A stretch of DNA of 36,866 nt, from IMG/VR virus record IMGVR_UViG_3300042691_010128, positions 1 through 36,866 of that record. The stretch is one strand, 5' to 3'. How positions within the stretch are numbered: position 1 is the stretch's first letter; every line of letters begins with the position of its first letter. The notes below the pieces were generated by a model that saw only the letters and a list, made by a program, of their open reading frames with translations, had not been told where the DNA came from and made no database searches. The translations under genes were made by a program, and so were the position numbers. The DNA comes from a virus. Positions 14,028 to 21,360 of the stretch are shown here, one piece after another.

Positions 14028-15970
14028 AAATACTTTGGATTGATTTTGAGACGCGCAGTCGTTGCGATCTGCCCTCCCGTGGAGTTTATAACTATGCACA
14101 AGACGCATCAACAGATGTACTTTGTATGTCCTACGCCTTTGATGATGATGAGGTTGTCACCTGGACTCCAGGCCAACCATTCCCAGACATGGTACGTAAG
14201 CACACAGGGAAAATATTCGCCCATAACGCCGCATTCGAAAGGCTTATTTTCTGGTATGTCTTACAAATTAACTTCAAACTCGAACAGTTCTACTGCACCG
14301 CTACGCAAGCGCGTGCTAACTGCCTACCTGGAAGCCTCGAAGACGTCGGACGCGCACTCAGCAGCAATATGCGAAAAGACCACCGAGGAAATCAGCTTAT
14401 CCGCGCACTTTCCATCCCTCGCCCTGATGGATCGTTTAAAGATTCGCCCGAATTAATGGCCGAGATGGTCGCGTACTGCGAACAAGACGTTCGCGCTATG
14501 CGTGCCGTCTCGCAAGCCATGCGCCCACTATCAGATCAAGAGCTGGCCGACTATCACGTTAACGAGCGCATCAACGATCGCGGCGTTAAGCTCGATCTAC
14601 CGTTGGCGCACGCTGCGATTAACTACGCATCGACCGAGCTTGAAGAGATCGAGGGCATCGTCGAAGAGATCACCGAAAAAGAAATCACCTCGGTGCGCAG
14701 CCCGAAAATGAAACAGTGGGTGATGGCCAGAATCGGGCCGCAAGCGCTGAAGCTGATGGAAACCTACAAGGATGACGAACTGAAGTACAGTATCGATAAA
14801 TCAGTTCGAGCTAACTTACTAGTTTTTGCAAAGGAGAATCCTGATGAGATTCCGGCCGCTGTCGCTGAAGTCATCCAATGCGCAGATGATCTTTGGGCGT
14901 CATCTGTTGCGAAGTTCAGCCGCCTTTCGGGCCTTGCTGACGTCGAAGATCACCGTGTCCGTGGGGCCTTCGTCTTCGCTGGAGGAAGCGCTACTGGACG
15001 AGCTTCGTCGTATGGCGCCCAAGTCCATAACTTCACGCGAAAATGCGCAAACGACCCCGACGGAGTGCGCCACGCTATGGTACGTGGACAGTCAATCGTC
15101 CCAAGATTTGGAAAACGGGTTACTGATGTTCTCAAAGGCATGCTCCGGCCCGCATTAATACCTGAAGACGGCCATTCGTTTGTCGTGTCTGATTGGTCGG
15201 CAGTTGAAGCCCGTGTAACAGCCTGGGCGTCGAACGATCCAAACGCCGAAGACGTCCTAGACGTTTTCCGTGACGGCCGTGACATCTACATACGCGAAGC
15301 CGCCGGTATCTACCGAGTACCGGAAGACCAGATAACCAAAGACCAGCGCCAGATCGGCAAGGTCGCCATTCTGTCGCTAGGATTTGCCGGCGGCATCGGC
15401 GCCTTCGCTGCTATGGGTCGCGCTTACGGGCTGCACGTACCTGAGACGGATGCCAAGCGTATCGTTGACGCATGGCGCCGATCTAACCAGTGGGCAGTGA
15501 ACTACTGGGCGAAGTTAGAGAGCGCTTACATGCGCGCTATGCGAAACCCAGGACGAGAATTCTCAGCAGGTCGGGTGACGTACATGTTCGATAAACGACA
15601 CTTGTGGTACGCGCTGCCGTCTGGTCGTGTGCTGTGTTATCCATTTGCCAAACTGGAAGCCGACGGCGTAAGTTACGTGAAAGCTGCATGGAAACCGGCA
15701 GCCGATGCCAAAGAATGGCCAAGAGCGAGGTTGTGGAAAGGGCTAGCTTGTGAGAATATTACACAAGCAATCGCCAACGACTTGCTACGGCATTCTTTAC
15801 GCCAATTGGATGACGTAGTCCTACACGTACACGATGAAATCGTTCTCGAATCCACTACACCAGAATCGTCAGCTGCAAAACTCCGTGAAGTTATGTGTAC
15901 CCCGCCTGATTGGGCGACAGGGCTACCATTGAACGCGGAAACCGAAATCATGGCCAGATACGGCAAATAA
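14024..15970 (+). CDS. Family A DNA polymerase with 3'-5' exonuclease domain
   Basis: This 648-residue polymerase has an N-terminal proofreading domain: WIDFET with D7 and E9, AHNAAFE (66-72), and YCEQD with D155. The polymerase motifs follow: A, SDWSAVEARV with D390 and E395; B, R442-x3-K446 through LGFAGG; C, HVHDE (601-605). Counting from K446 (E. coli Lys758), the residue matching E. coli Phe762 is Leu450 and that matching Tyr766 is Phe454. The 5' nuclease domain of Pol I is absent, as in other phage PolA. It is the phage replicase, in one block with nuclease and primase-helicase. Confidence 0.97.
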   Translation: MKILWIDFETRSRCDLPSRGVYNYAQDASTDVLCMSYAFDDDEVVTWTPGQPFPDMVRKHTGKIFAHNAAFERLIFWYVLQINFKLEQFYCTATQARANCLPGSLEDVGRALSSNMRKDHRGNQLIRALSIPRPDGSFKDSPELMAEMVAYCEQDVRAMRAVSQAMRPLSDQELADYHVNERINDRGVKLDLPLAHAAINYASTELEEIEGIVEEITEKEITSVRSPKMKQWVMARIGPQALKLMETYKDDELKYSIDKSVRANLLVFAKENPDEIPAAVAEVIQCADDLWASSVAKFSRLSGLADVEDHRVRGAFVFAGGSATGRASSYGAQVHNFTRKCANDPDGVRHAMVRGQSIVPRFGKRVTDVLKGMLRPALIPEDGHSFVVSDWSAVEARVTAWASNDPNAEDVLDVFRDGRDIYIREAAGIYRVPEDQITKDQRQIGKVAILSLGFAGGIGAFAAMGRAYGLHVPETDAKRIVDAWRRSNQWAVNYWAKLESAYMRAMRNPGREFSAGRVTYMFDKRHLWYALPSGRVLCYPFAKLEADGVSYVKAAWKPAADAKEWPRARLWKGLACENITQAIANDLLRHSLRQLDDVVLHVHDEIVLESTTPESSAAKLREVMCTPPDWATGLPLNAETEIMARYGK

Positions 15971-15996
15971 AAAAAAGGCCGCCTGGCAGGGCGACC
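15968..15996 (-). terminator. Leftward-reading terminator inside the rightward block
   Basis: Read leftward, GGTCGCC (15996-15990) pairs with GGCGGCC (15983-15977), 7 bp including one G-U, with a 6-base loop, followed by at least eight T. On the rightward strand the wobble becomes a C-A mismatch and no T-run follows, so only antisense transcription should stop here. It lies in the 47-base gap between polymerase and primase genes. Confidence 0.55.
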
Positions 15997-16017
15997 CTAA
16001 TACAACGGAGGAGAAAG

Positions 16018-18297
16018 ATGTTGTTCCTAGATTATCTCATGAGTTTAGCGCCAGAGGGTGAAACGGCGTTGTTTGTACGACAAAAACCAATCCTAACTGA
16101 AGGTCAAATACAGTTACATGCTGACGGTGCTATCAAGGCCACATGGCCGTCGTTCTTACCAAACCCAAGCCTAGTTAAAGAAGGTCAAGCGTGGTTCGGC
16201 AATACCGGATCGTTCATTATCGACCGGCTAGACAAAAACAAACCGTCGGCGTCTAAGCACCACGTTGAATACGTGCTGGCAATGATGCTGGACGACATCG
16301 GTACCAAATCCAAAACCCCACCCTTGGCGCCTACGTGGATCATCGAGACGTCTGAAGGCAACTATCAGTGGGGTTACGCATTCTCAGAGCAGCCGCCAAA
16401 GGGCGAATTCTGCGCAGCCGTTAACGCATTGGCAGCCGCCGGTTACACCGACCCAGGCGCTAATAATCCGGTGCGCAACTTCCGGTTACCTGGCGCTGTT
16501 AATTTTAAGCGGGGCAATTTCGTTGCGCGCTTAGTTGAATTCCATCCTGAGCGCGAATATACCTTGGAAGATATATGCGCCGCCTGTAACGTGGTGCCAA
16601 GCCAAGCTGTTAGCGATGGCCCGTCGGCTATCCGCTTAACCGACGACGGCAACGACGACGTGATGGCATGGCTGTCAACGCAGGGTATGGTCTATTCCAA
16701 AACTAATTCCGAGGGTTGGCTGTCCGTACATTGTCCGAATGCCGGTGAGCATTCCGACGGTAATCCTGAAGCCCGCTACATGCCGGCTAACCGCGCGTTT
16801 TGTTGCTATCACGGCCACTGTCAGGGTTTTGGCTCAAAAGCATTTCTGGATTGGGTAGCAGCAAACGGAGGGCCAGCTCACGCGCCAGGCTTACGTGAGG
16901 AACTACTGGTTAAAGCAATGGACGTCGCATTAGCTAAACTGGAGCCTACCGACGACTTCCCTGATGCTGCTGAGATAATCATCGCTGAATCAGATCGCAA
17001 ACAGAGCGCCAGAGACGAGAAGGCCGCATGGTTTGAGCGCTACGCTTACGTTCAAGAGGATGACGCCTATTTTGACTTATTAACGCGCCGCGAACTAGCC
17101 AGAAGTACCTTTAATGCACTTTACCGGCACATCGGCTGCAACTCGATACACAACAATGGCAAGATCGAAGCGTCTACCTGCTTTGATGAGAACCGAGCCG
17201 GCAAGGGCGCGCTTGCGCTTGAAGGTATAACCTACGCCGCCGGTGAGCCGGTGGTCGTTAACGGAACTCACGGTAACCGGTGGGTAAACGCAAGGCCAGA
17301 GGGCAAAACCGGAGACGTAAACCTATGGTTAGCTCACGTTAACCGGATGATACCTATTGAGTTTGAGCGTGAGCATTTCCTAAATGCGCTGGCGTACAAA
17401 GTGCAAAACCCGAACCGGAAAATCAATCACGCGATTCTGATCGGCGGGCATCCTGGCAGCGGCAAAGATACTATGCTAGCGCCTTTCTTTTGGGCGATCG
17501 GTGGTGAAGCTAAACTGAACTGTAGCCTAGTGCGTAATGAAGACCTGAATTCACAATGGGGTTATGCGCTTGAATGCGAAGTAATGGAGATCGCTGAACT
17601 GCGCCAGAGCGAAGCGAAGGATCGCCGCGCATTGGAAAACGCACTAAAACCAATTATCGCGGCGCCTCCTGAATACCTGAGTATTAACCGAAAAGGCTTA
17701 CACCCTTATCAGGCCCTGAATCGCGTGTTCGTTGTCGCATTCTCAAACGAGAGGGCAGCTATTAGCATACCTTCGGATGATCGCCGGTGGTTTTGTGTTT
17801 GGTCTGATGCCGGCCGCTTACCTGAACCTGATGCGCTAGCCTTATGGCAGTGGTATCAAACCGGCGGCGGGTTTGCTGCGATCGCTGACTACTTAGTTAA
17901 ACGCGACGTCAGCGCGTTTAATCCGGCCGCAACGCCGCCAATGACAGAAGCGAAAGCGATCATGATCGATCAGGGCCGATCAATGGCCGAATCTTATTTG
18001 GTTGATCTAATATCAAACCGGCTTGGCGAATTCGCTTCCGGCGTGATCGCTTCGCCGTTTTTCCCGCTATGCGATCGCTTGGCCGGCGGCGCGCCGTCCG
18101 GTGTACGGATACCGCCGGCGGCGCTATTGCATGCGTTACGCGAAGCCGGCTGGATTGACTGCGGCCGTATTAATACCCGTGAGCTGACGACTAAGCGCCA
18201 AATATACGCGGCGCCTGACATGGCCGGTAAACCGAAAGCCGAATTGCGGCGCCTGGTAGAAGAGGCGCCTCAGCCGAAATTAGTTAGCGTTAAATAA
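16018..18297 (+). CDS. Primase-helicase (RepB-like primase N-terminus, SF3-type helicase C-terminus)
   Basis: The start at 16018 is set by a GGAGGAG site; the frame is open to 15910 but that overlaps the polymerase. The 759-residue protein has an N-terminal primase-like domain with acidic pair D92-D93, WIIETSEGNYQWGY (107-120) and RNFRLPGAVNFK (153-164), all typical of RepB-type primases. A Cys/His zinc cluster follows (C239, H245, C263, C268). The C-terminal ATPase has Walker A GHPGSGKD (477-484) and a later NRVFVVAFSNE segment and DDRRWF, fitting superfamily 3 helicases. It should unwind the fork and make primers for the polymerase just upstream. The last 450 bases look richer in G and C than the rest of the gene. 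Confidence 0.9.
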   Translation: MLFLDYLMSLAPEGETALFVRQKPILTEGQIQLHADGAIKATWPSFLPNPSLVKEGQAWFGNTGSFIIDRLDKNKPSASKHHVEYVLAMMLDDIGTKSKTPPLAPTWIIETSEGNYQWGYAFSEQPPKGEFCAAVNALAAAGYTDPGANNPVRNFRLPGAVNFKRGNFVARLVEFHPEREYTLEDICAACNVVPSQAVSDGPSAIRLTDDGNDDVMAWLSTQGMVYSKTNSEGWLSVHCPNAGEHSDGNPEARYMPANRAFCCYHGHCQGFGSKAFLDWVAANGGPAHAPGLREELLVKAMDVALAKLEPTDDFPDAAEIIIAESDRKQSARDEKAAWFERYAYVQEDDAYFDLLTRRELARSTFNALYRHIGCNSIHNNGKIEASTCFDENRAGKGALALEGITYAAGEPVVVNGTHGNRWVNARPEGKTGDVNLWLAHVNRMIPIEFEREHFLNALAYKVQNPNRKINHAILIGGHPGSGKDTMLAPFFWAIGGEAKLNCSLVRNEDLNSQWGYALECEVMEIAELRQSEAKDRRALENALKPIIAAPPEYLSINRKGLHPYQALNRVFVVAFSNERAAISIPSDDRRWFCVWSDAGRLPEPDALALWQWYQTGGGFAAIADYLVKRDVSAFNPAATPPMTEAKAIMIDQGRSMAESYLVDLISNRLGEFASGVIASPFFPLCDRLAGGAPSGVRIPPAALLHALREAGWIDCGRINTRELTTKRQIYAAPDMAGKPKAELRRLVEEAPQPKLVSVK

Positions 18298-18322
18298 AAA
18301 AAAAGGCCCGCGAAAGCGGGCC
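18296..18322 (-). terminator. Leftward rho-independent terminator
   Basis: GGCCCGC (18305-18311), loop GAAA and GCGGGCC (18316-18322) form a perfect 7-bp stem. Read leftward it is followed by nine T (A-run 18296-18304). It ends the leftward block from 20440 and sits right against the end of the primase-helicase gene. Rightward, the stem is followed by AAAAAGGG, so termination in that direction would be weak. Confidence 0.85.
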
Positions 18323-18376
18323 AAAAAGGGTTTTCAATAGTCTACAGTCTACGGGCCAAAATCACTAAAACGGATA

Positions 18377-18637
18377 TCACCTTTGCGATAATGATGAGCA
18401 CGCTAGCCCCTCGATCTCTTTAATTATGGTGTCTTTTAGCAGGCCGATTACGTCAACCCCGCCGGCATAAGCGTGAACTAGCCAGGCGCTCCCGTTATAT
18501 CCTACGCCGGCGTCCGGCGCACTATAGTCTAGGAAACAAAGTAATTGCCCCAAATCGTACTCGTACTCATAAGTTTCATAATTTTGCGGCCAATGAAACC
18601 CTTGGGTATCAATCAGCGAATTTTTAAGTTTTCCCAT
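18377..18637 (-). CDS. Hypothetical protein, last gene of leftward block
   Basis: This 86-residue acidic protein has many Tyr and Gly in its centre (YETYEYEYD, then VGYNGSAWLVHAYAGG). Its ATG overlaps the upstream stop (TAATG), with GAGGTG upstream. No domain is recognised. It is the final gene before the terminator at 18296-18322. I cannot assign a function. Confidence 0.6.
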   Translation of the reverse strand: MGKLKNSLIDTQGFHWPQNYETYEYEYDLGQLLCFLDYSAPDAGVGYNGSAWLVHAYAGGVDVIGLLKDTIIKEIEGLACSSLSQR

Positions 18638-18774
18638 TAATACACCTCAAATAATTCGTCTACGGCCGCCGCTTTTGCGTCTTTTTTGGTATAAAAATGC
18701 CCGAAATAAATATAAGCGCCGCCGTGTTTTTGGTATGCTTTCCAACCAAAAGCCGTTTTTTCAAACCTGAACAT
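18637..18774 (-). CDS. Very small hypothetical protein (45 aa)
   Basis: The ATG at 18774 follows AGGAGG by 7 bases, which decides it over longer in-frame starts. The product is 45 residues, basic and aromatic (FRFEKTAFGWKAYQKHGGAY, then YFGHFYTKKDAKAAA), and looks like a small beta-hairpin plus helix, the shape of many short phage DNA-binding or host-interfering proteins. It overlaps the upstream gene by 14 bases and the downstream gene by TAATG. No family recognised. Confidence 0.6.
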   Translation of the reverse strand: MFRFEKTAFGWKAYQKHGGAYIYFGHFYTKKDAKAAAVDELFEVY

Positions 18775-19066
18775 AATCAGCCTCCTGATCCGGTAATATT
18801 TCGAATAATGGAATCGATGGATCGTATTCGGCCGTTCCGTATTCATTGGCGCCGATATAGTCTACTTTGCGTAGCATATTAAGCCCGTCGAATTGTTTAA
18901 TATAAACGGCCGTTGACATGTTCGGAAGCCAGGTAGGAAACTTGCGTATGTTCTTAGGTTTTGCCGGTTTATAGGGTTTACGGGCGCGTTTAGTCAATTC
19001 AAGCGGGTCAGTAGTGGAATTTATGTAATACGTCGTTCCGTCGACGACTAGCGTTATCGTGTGCAT
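18761..19066 (-). CDS. Hypothetical protein with Lys/Pro-rich centre
   Basis: The 101-residue protein begins with a short beta-type segment (TITLVVDGTTYYINS), then a Lys/Arg/Pro-rich stretch (about 26-42), then an acidic C-terminal half. GAGGTAG lies before the ATG. The start lies inside the end of the upstream gene (13-base overlap) and the end overlaps the 45-residue gene. No recognised domain. Tight overlaps and ribosome-binding sites support it as real. Confidence 0.6.
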   Translation of the reverse strand: MHTITLVVDGTTYYINSTTDPLELTKRARKPYKPAKPKNIRKFPTWLPNMSTAVYIKQFDGLNMLRKVDYIGANEYGTAEYDPSIPLFEILPDQEADYVQV

Positions 19067-19203
19067 GTGTCTACCTCATATAAATAAGTTTTTAGAAGTG
19101 CTATCGCCCGTTCAGCGCTTGCCAAGCCGGCGGCGTCGTCGTCGTTTTCAACGGCGTCAATCACGGCGATAAGCGCCGCTTCAATTAATTGTCTGTAAGT
19201 CAT
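19054..19203 (-). CDS. Small helical hypothetical protein (49 aa)
   Basis: The ATG at 19203 is chosen over a longer frame from 19251 because a GAGGGA site lies just upstream. The 49-residue product is Ala/Leu/Glu-rich and almost certainly helical (RQLIEAALIAVIDAVEN, then a second helix). It may be a dimerising or adaptor peptide. No family recognised. Confidence 0.55.
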   Translation of the reverse strand: MTYRQLIEAALIAVIDAVENDDDAAGLASAERAIALLKTYLYEVDTCTR

Positions 19204-19216
19204 AATTTTCCCTCGT

Positions 19217-19441
19217 TTATATTGTGCAGCATCCGCAACACGGCGCGTCAATGCACCGGCCGCGCGCGTTGCGGTAAAAAGTTTTCGTACCCTGGTCGCC
19301 GATCAACGTTATAGCGTTGACGCCGGCCGCCCGCTCTAATAGCACGCTACCGGCTTTCGACCATTGGATTAGATCGCCGGCCAGAATACGGGCGCCGGTT
19401 TTCTTGCAATATCCTGGAAACTTCGCGATTATTGTTTTCAT
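19217..19441 (-). CDS. Small Cys-rich protein with CKKTG / GDLI motif
   Basis: The start is set at the ATG at 19441, overlapping the upstream stop as TGATG; a GTG at 19444 is possible. The 74-residue protein has a segment FPGYCKKTGARILAGDLIQW that resembles short phage and plasmid proteins with a single treble-clef-like knuckle, and a Cys-dense C-terminus (CIDAPCCGCC). Metal binding is plausible. Function unknown. Confidence 0.6.
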   Translation of the reverse strand: MKTIIAKFPGYCKKTGARILAGDLIQWSKAGSVLLERAAGVNAITLIGDQGTKTFYRNARGRCIDAPCCGCCTI

Positions 19442-20085
19442 CACGCCGCCTTTTTTAACATAATTACTTTATTCATTTTGCGGCCGTGCGCCGGATACGC
19501 AATTACTTTGACGCGCTTGTCATAGCATGCGCGACAAGGCCCGCATTGACCATTGTTATCATAAGCACCGCACAATTTAACGCCGCGCTTTGCATCGGCC
19601 GGCGTAGGAACTATCACGGATCCGTGCAGGCCTTTGGTATATTCGCCCGTTACGCTATCGGATGAAAAGCGCACGGATACATTCTTAAGCGCTTGCATGT
19701 CCGTTAATACCTGGCGAAATTTCGGAAACTTATGCATGCGCGTTGGGAGCCAGTGCTTGACCCATGGCGTGCGGCGCATAACTTCGAGAATTTTCTCTGC
19801 AAGCGCTAATGTGTACATGTCACCGCTATCAAACCAACGGAAAAATCTATCGTTTTTTAATTCGTTGACCATGTCATCCGTCCAGGCCAAGCGCGGCCAA
19901 TCTTTTTTATTGTGCGCGCGCGGCGCTTTAACATTGGCAAAACGATAGTTGCCCGTCGTCGCATAACATCCGGCGCATGCGTCAACTAGTTGGCCAGGCG
20001 CCGCGATTGATCCTGGACAAGTCTCGAGCGCCTCAAGCGACCATGAACGCACGCCGTCAAGTTTTGAAGTTACTGAAATTTTCAT
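19441..20085 (-). CDS. GP88-family protein
   Basis: The start at 20085 is fixed by GGAGG 7 bases upstream; the longer frame to 20127 has no site. The 214-residue protein carries CPGS...DACAGCYA (C23, C37, C40), FRWFDSGDMYT with D86 and D89, WLPTRMHKF, and a C-terminal four-Cys cluster (C172, C181, C184, C187). I recognise the pattern as the 'gene product 88' phage family, whose biochemical role is, to my knowledge, not firmly settled. The Cys sets suggest zinc or iron-sulphur binding. A link to tRNA-guanine-transglycosylase-like DNA modification enzymes has crossed my mind but I cannot support it from this sequence. It is the largest gene in a block of otherwise tiny genes. Confidence 0.75.
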   Translation of the reverse strand: MKISVTSKLDGVRSWSLEALETCPGSIAAPGQLVDACAGCYATTGNYRFANVKAPRAHNKKDWPRLAWTDDMVNELKNDRFFRWFDSGDMYTLALAEKILEVMRRTPWVKHWLPTRMHKFPKFRQVLTDMQALKNVSVRFSSDSVTGEYTKGLHGSVIVPTPADAKRGVKLCGAYDNNGQCGPCRACYDKRVKVIAYPAHGRKMNKVIMLKKAA

Positions 20086-20087
20086 TG

Positions 20088-20243
20088 TTACGCCTCCGCT
20101 ATCGAATAGACAAAAGCGGCGCAGCATACGGCGCCGCCGATTAATACTTCAGTTAAATTAAAAATATTTTCAGCGGCGCCAATAAACAGTAGGCCGAATC
20201 CAACGCCGGCAAGAGCGGCCGCGATTAAGTTTAATTTTTTCAT
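20088..20243 (-). CDS. Small two-TM membrane protein
   Basis: The 51-residue product starts at the ATG at 20243 overlapping the upstream stop (TAATG). It has two hydrophobic segments (about 6-22, LIAAALAGVGFGLLFIG, and 33-48, VLIGGAVCCAAFVYSI) separated by a short polar turn. Such a hairpin fits an inner-membrane protein with both ends in the cytoplasm. In an early-type block this could be a superinfection-exclusion or host-takeover membrane peptide, but no family is recognised. Confidence 0.6.
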   Translation of the reverse strand: MKKLNLIAAALAGVGFGLLFIGAAENIFNLTEVLIGGAVCCAAFVYSIAEA

Positions 20244-20440
20244 TATTGGCCCCGCGATTGTTTTGCGTAATCGTACATTGACCAATTGTCGCGATTCGAC
20301 CAATGTTGCAATTCGTCGCTATCGGCAACTATTTGCGCCACAATTTGCAGCACAGTTTTATTGTGCGTTTCGTCTTCAATACGTGAAAACTGATAGTTCA
20401 ACCACTTATCAAAAAACGCCATGTATTCGCTGTGGTTCAT
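20243..20440 (-). CDS. Hypothetical protein, first gene of leftward block
   Basis: This 65-residue acidic protein has several Trp and His and is likely helical. AGGGG lies before the ATG. It is the first gene behind the leftward promoter at 20484-20511, with a leader of about 37 bases, and its stop overlaps the next ATG. No family recognised. Confidence 0.6.
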   Translation of the reverse strand: MNHSEYMAFFDKWLNYQFSRIEDETHNKTVLQIVAQIVADSDELQHWSNRDNWSMYDYAKQSRGQ

Positions 20441-20483
20441 TTTTAACCCCTATAAAAGTTTATTTTATTTTTGCTGCCCGATT

Positions 20484-20511
20484 AAAATACCATAAAAATG
20501 GAGCCTGTAAA
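20484..20511 (-). promoter_or_regulatory. Leftward promoter (extended -10 type)
   Basis: Read leftward: TTTACA (20511-20506), a 16-base spacer, and TATTTT (20489-20484), preceded directly by TGG, which gives an extended -10. The predicted start is near 20477. It would drive the leftward block to 18377. The tandem palindromes at 20548-20566 lie about 35-55 bases upstream of its -35, a position suited to an activator or repressor. Confidence 0.55.
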
Positions 20512-20546
20512 ACAATATTTTATATACCCCTATAAGTTAGTGGGTC

Positions 20547-20789
20547 TTGACAGTCATTGACAGTCATTGTGCACGTCATTCAGCGAAGGGCATAAAACGG
20601 CTCAGATAGCGCATGGATACTAGGTTTTTTGCTTTATGCACGTCAGCCAGTCATCAAATATCACAATTCATTATCTACTCTATACAGTACTGTGTATCCA
20701 TGCATGTATATGTACAGGCGCCGCTAAAAACTACTGTACAAAAGGGGTCGAGCGATTCAAAATCGCGTTTTCGATGACGTGCGTGACGT
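20547..20789. promoter_or_regulatory. Repeat-dense control region between divergent blocks (operators or origin)
   Basis: The 359-base gap between the leftward gene at 20440 and the rightward gene at 20800 holds: two tandem copies of the near-palindrome TGACAGTCA (20548-20556, 20558-20566); four TGACGT/ACGTCA sites (20573, 20640, 20775, 20784; two in each orientation); a 7-bp inverted repeat GCATAAA (20590) / TTTATGC (20633); a 10-bp inverted repeat GCATGGATAC (20611) / GTATCCATGC (20694); the palindrome ACAGTACTGT (20683-20692); and a hairpin GCGATT-CAA-AATCGC (20752-20766). No convincing rightward promoter was found. The density fits a regulator-binding region or replication origin. Confidence 0.6.
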
Positions 20790-20799
20790 TCATACTATT

Positions 20800-21030
20800 A
20801 TGACAACTAATAAGGCCGGAAGGCCCGCTTCAATCCGTACCCGTAAATTCTGCCGGTATTTGACGCCGGAAGACGCCGCTATTTTGGCCGCCGCCGGCTC
20901 CGGCGATATATCCGCTGGCTTTCGTAATTTGCTGGCTCTGTATCAGGAAGTGTACGAAATGGGCGCAACTAATACAGATGAAGTTGTTATAGCTTTTAGT
21001 AATTACCGCAAAAATATCGATAGTTTTTAG
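20800..21030 (+). CDS. Small ribbon-helix-helix-like regulator
   Basis: The ATG at 20800 is preferred (76 residues); a GTG at 20779 is in frame but lies inside a TGACGT site. The basic N-terminus (GRPASIRTRKFCRYL) could form the DNA-contacting strand, followed by two helices (TPEDAAILAAAG and SAGFRNLLALYQEV), the layout of Arc/CopG-type regulators. Two TGACGT sites end 11-20 bases before the start, consistent with autoregulation. No ribosome-binding site is seen. Assignment is by layout, moderate confidence. Confidence 0.6.
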   Translation: MTTNKAGRPASIRTRKFCRYLTPEDAAILAAAGSGDISAGFRNLLALYQEVYEMGATNTDEVVIAFSNYRKNIDSF

Positions 21031-21360
21031 CTATAAAATATAGTTGTGCGGATTGTGAACTAAAGGCCCCGTACTTAGACACATTTCACCCCCGCCACGT
21101 GGTTAATTAGGGTCAGACCCCCTGCCCATATAGATTTTGCCTATTAGCTAGGATATTTTCTGGCCATAATGTCGCTGAACTAGCATTATGTAAAATGCGC
21201 CTGATAGCCGTTCGCTATGATTTCGTTATCATTTTGACATGGGGGGAGGGGGGGGTGGCCGGCTTGTAATATTTACGGGTGCCCCCTACCCACAAAAAAA
21301 AGCAAAATAGCAAAAAAGGCTATACAATCCGATTGCTTCCAATTAAAGGAGAAAAGCACT
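21031..21360. other. 330-base non-coding segment before the terminase genes; candidate packaging/promoter region
   Basis: No gene is seen here. It holds GGGTCAGACCCC (near 21109), an inverted repeat CATAATG (21165-21171) / CATTATG (21184-21190), two small hairpins around ATAGC-CGTTC-GCTAT and ATGAT-TTCGTT-ATCAT, TTGACA at 21234-21239 with no -10 at proper spacing, the G-tract at 21241-21258, and an A-rich stretch. TATACAAT at 21321-21328 is a possible -10 for the late genes but has no -35. Packaging sites commonly lie next to the small terminase gene, so a pac or cos site is the obvious guess. Confidence 0.5.
21241..21258 (+). repeat. G-tract (16 of 18 bases G)
   Basis: Six G, one A, eight G, one T, two G. 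It is the only such run I saw in the genome and could form a quadruplex on the top strand or slip in length during replication. It lies 100 bases upstream of the small terminase gene and just after a TTGACA. Confidence 0.9.

Noticed and set aside
15910-16017. Upstream extension of the primase-helicase to 15910
   Set aside because: Would overlap the polymerase end and the terminator-like hairpin; GGAGGAG sits at the 16018 ATG and the extra residues look non-native.
20547-20562. Two TTGACA hexamers as rightward -35 boxes
   Set aside because: No -10 at 16-18 bases from either; better explained as tandem TGACAGTCA palindromes.
20683-20740. LexA-like operator (CTGT...ACAG) in the control region
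   Set aside because: CTGT and ACAG are present but not with the 8-base spacing of an SOS box.
21105-21125. GGGTCAGACCCC as the end of an insertion element
   Set aside because: Such words occur near some transposase repeats, but there is no transposase, second end or target duplication here.
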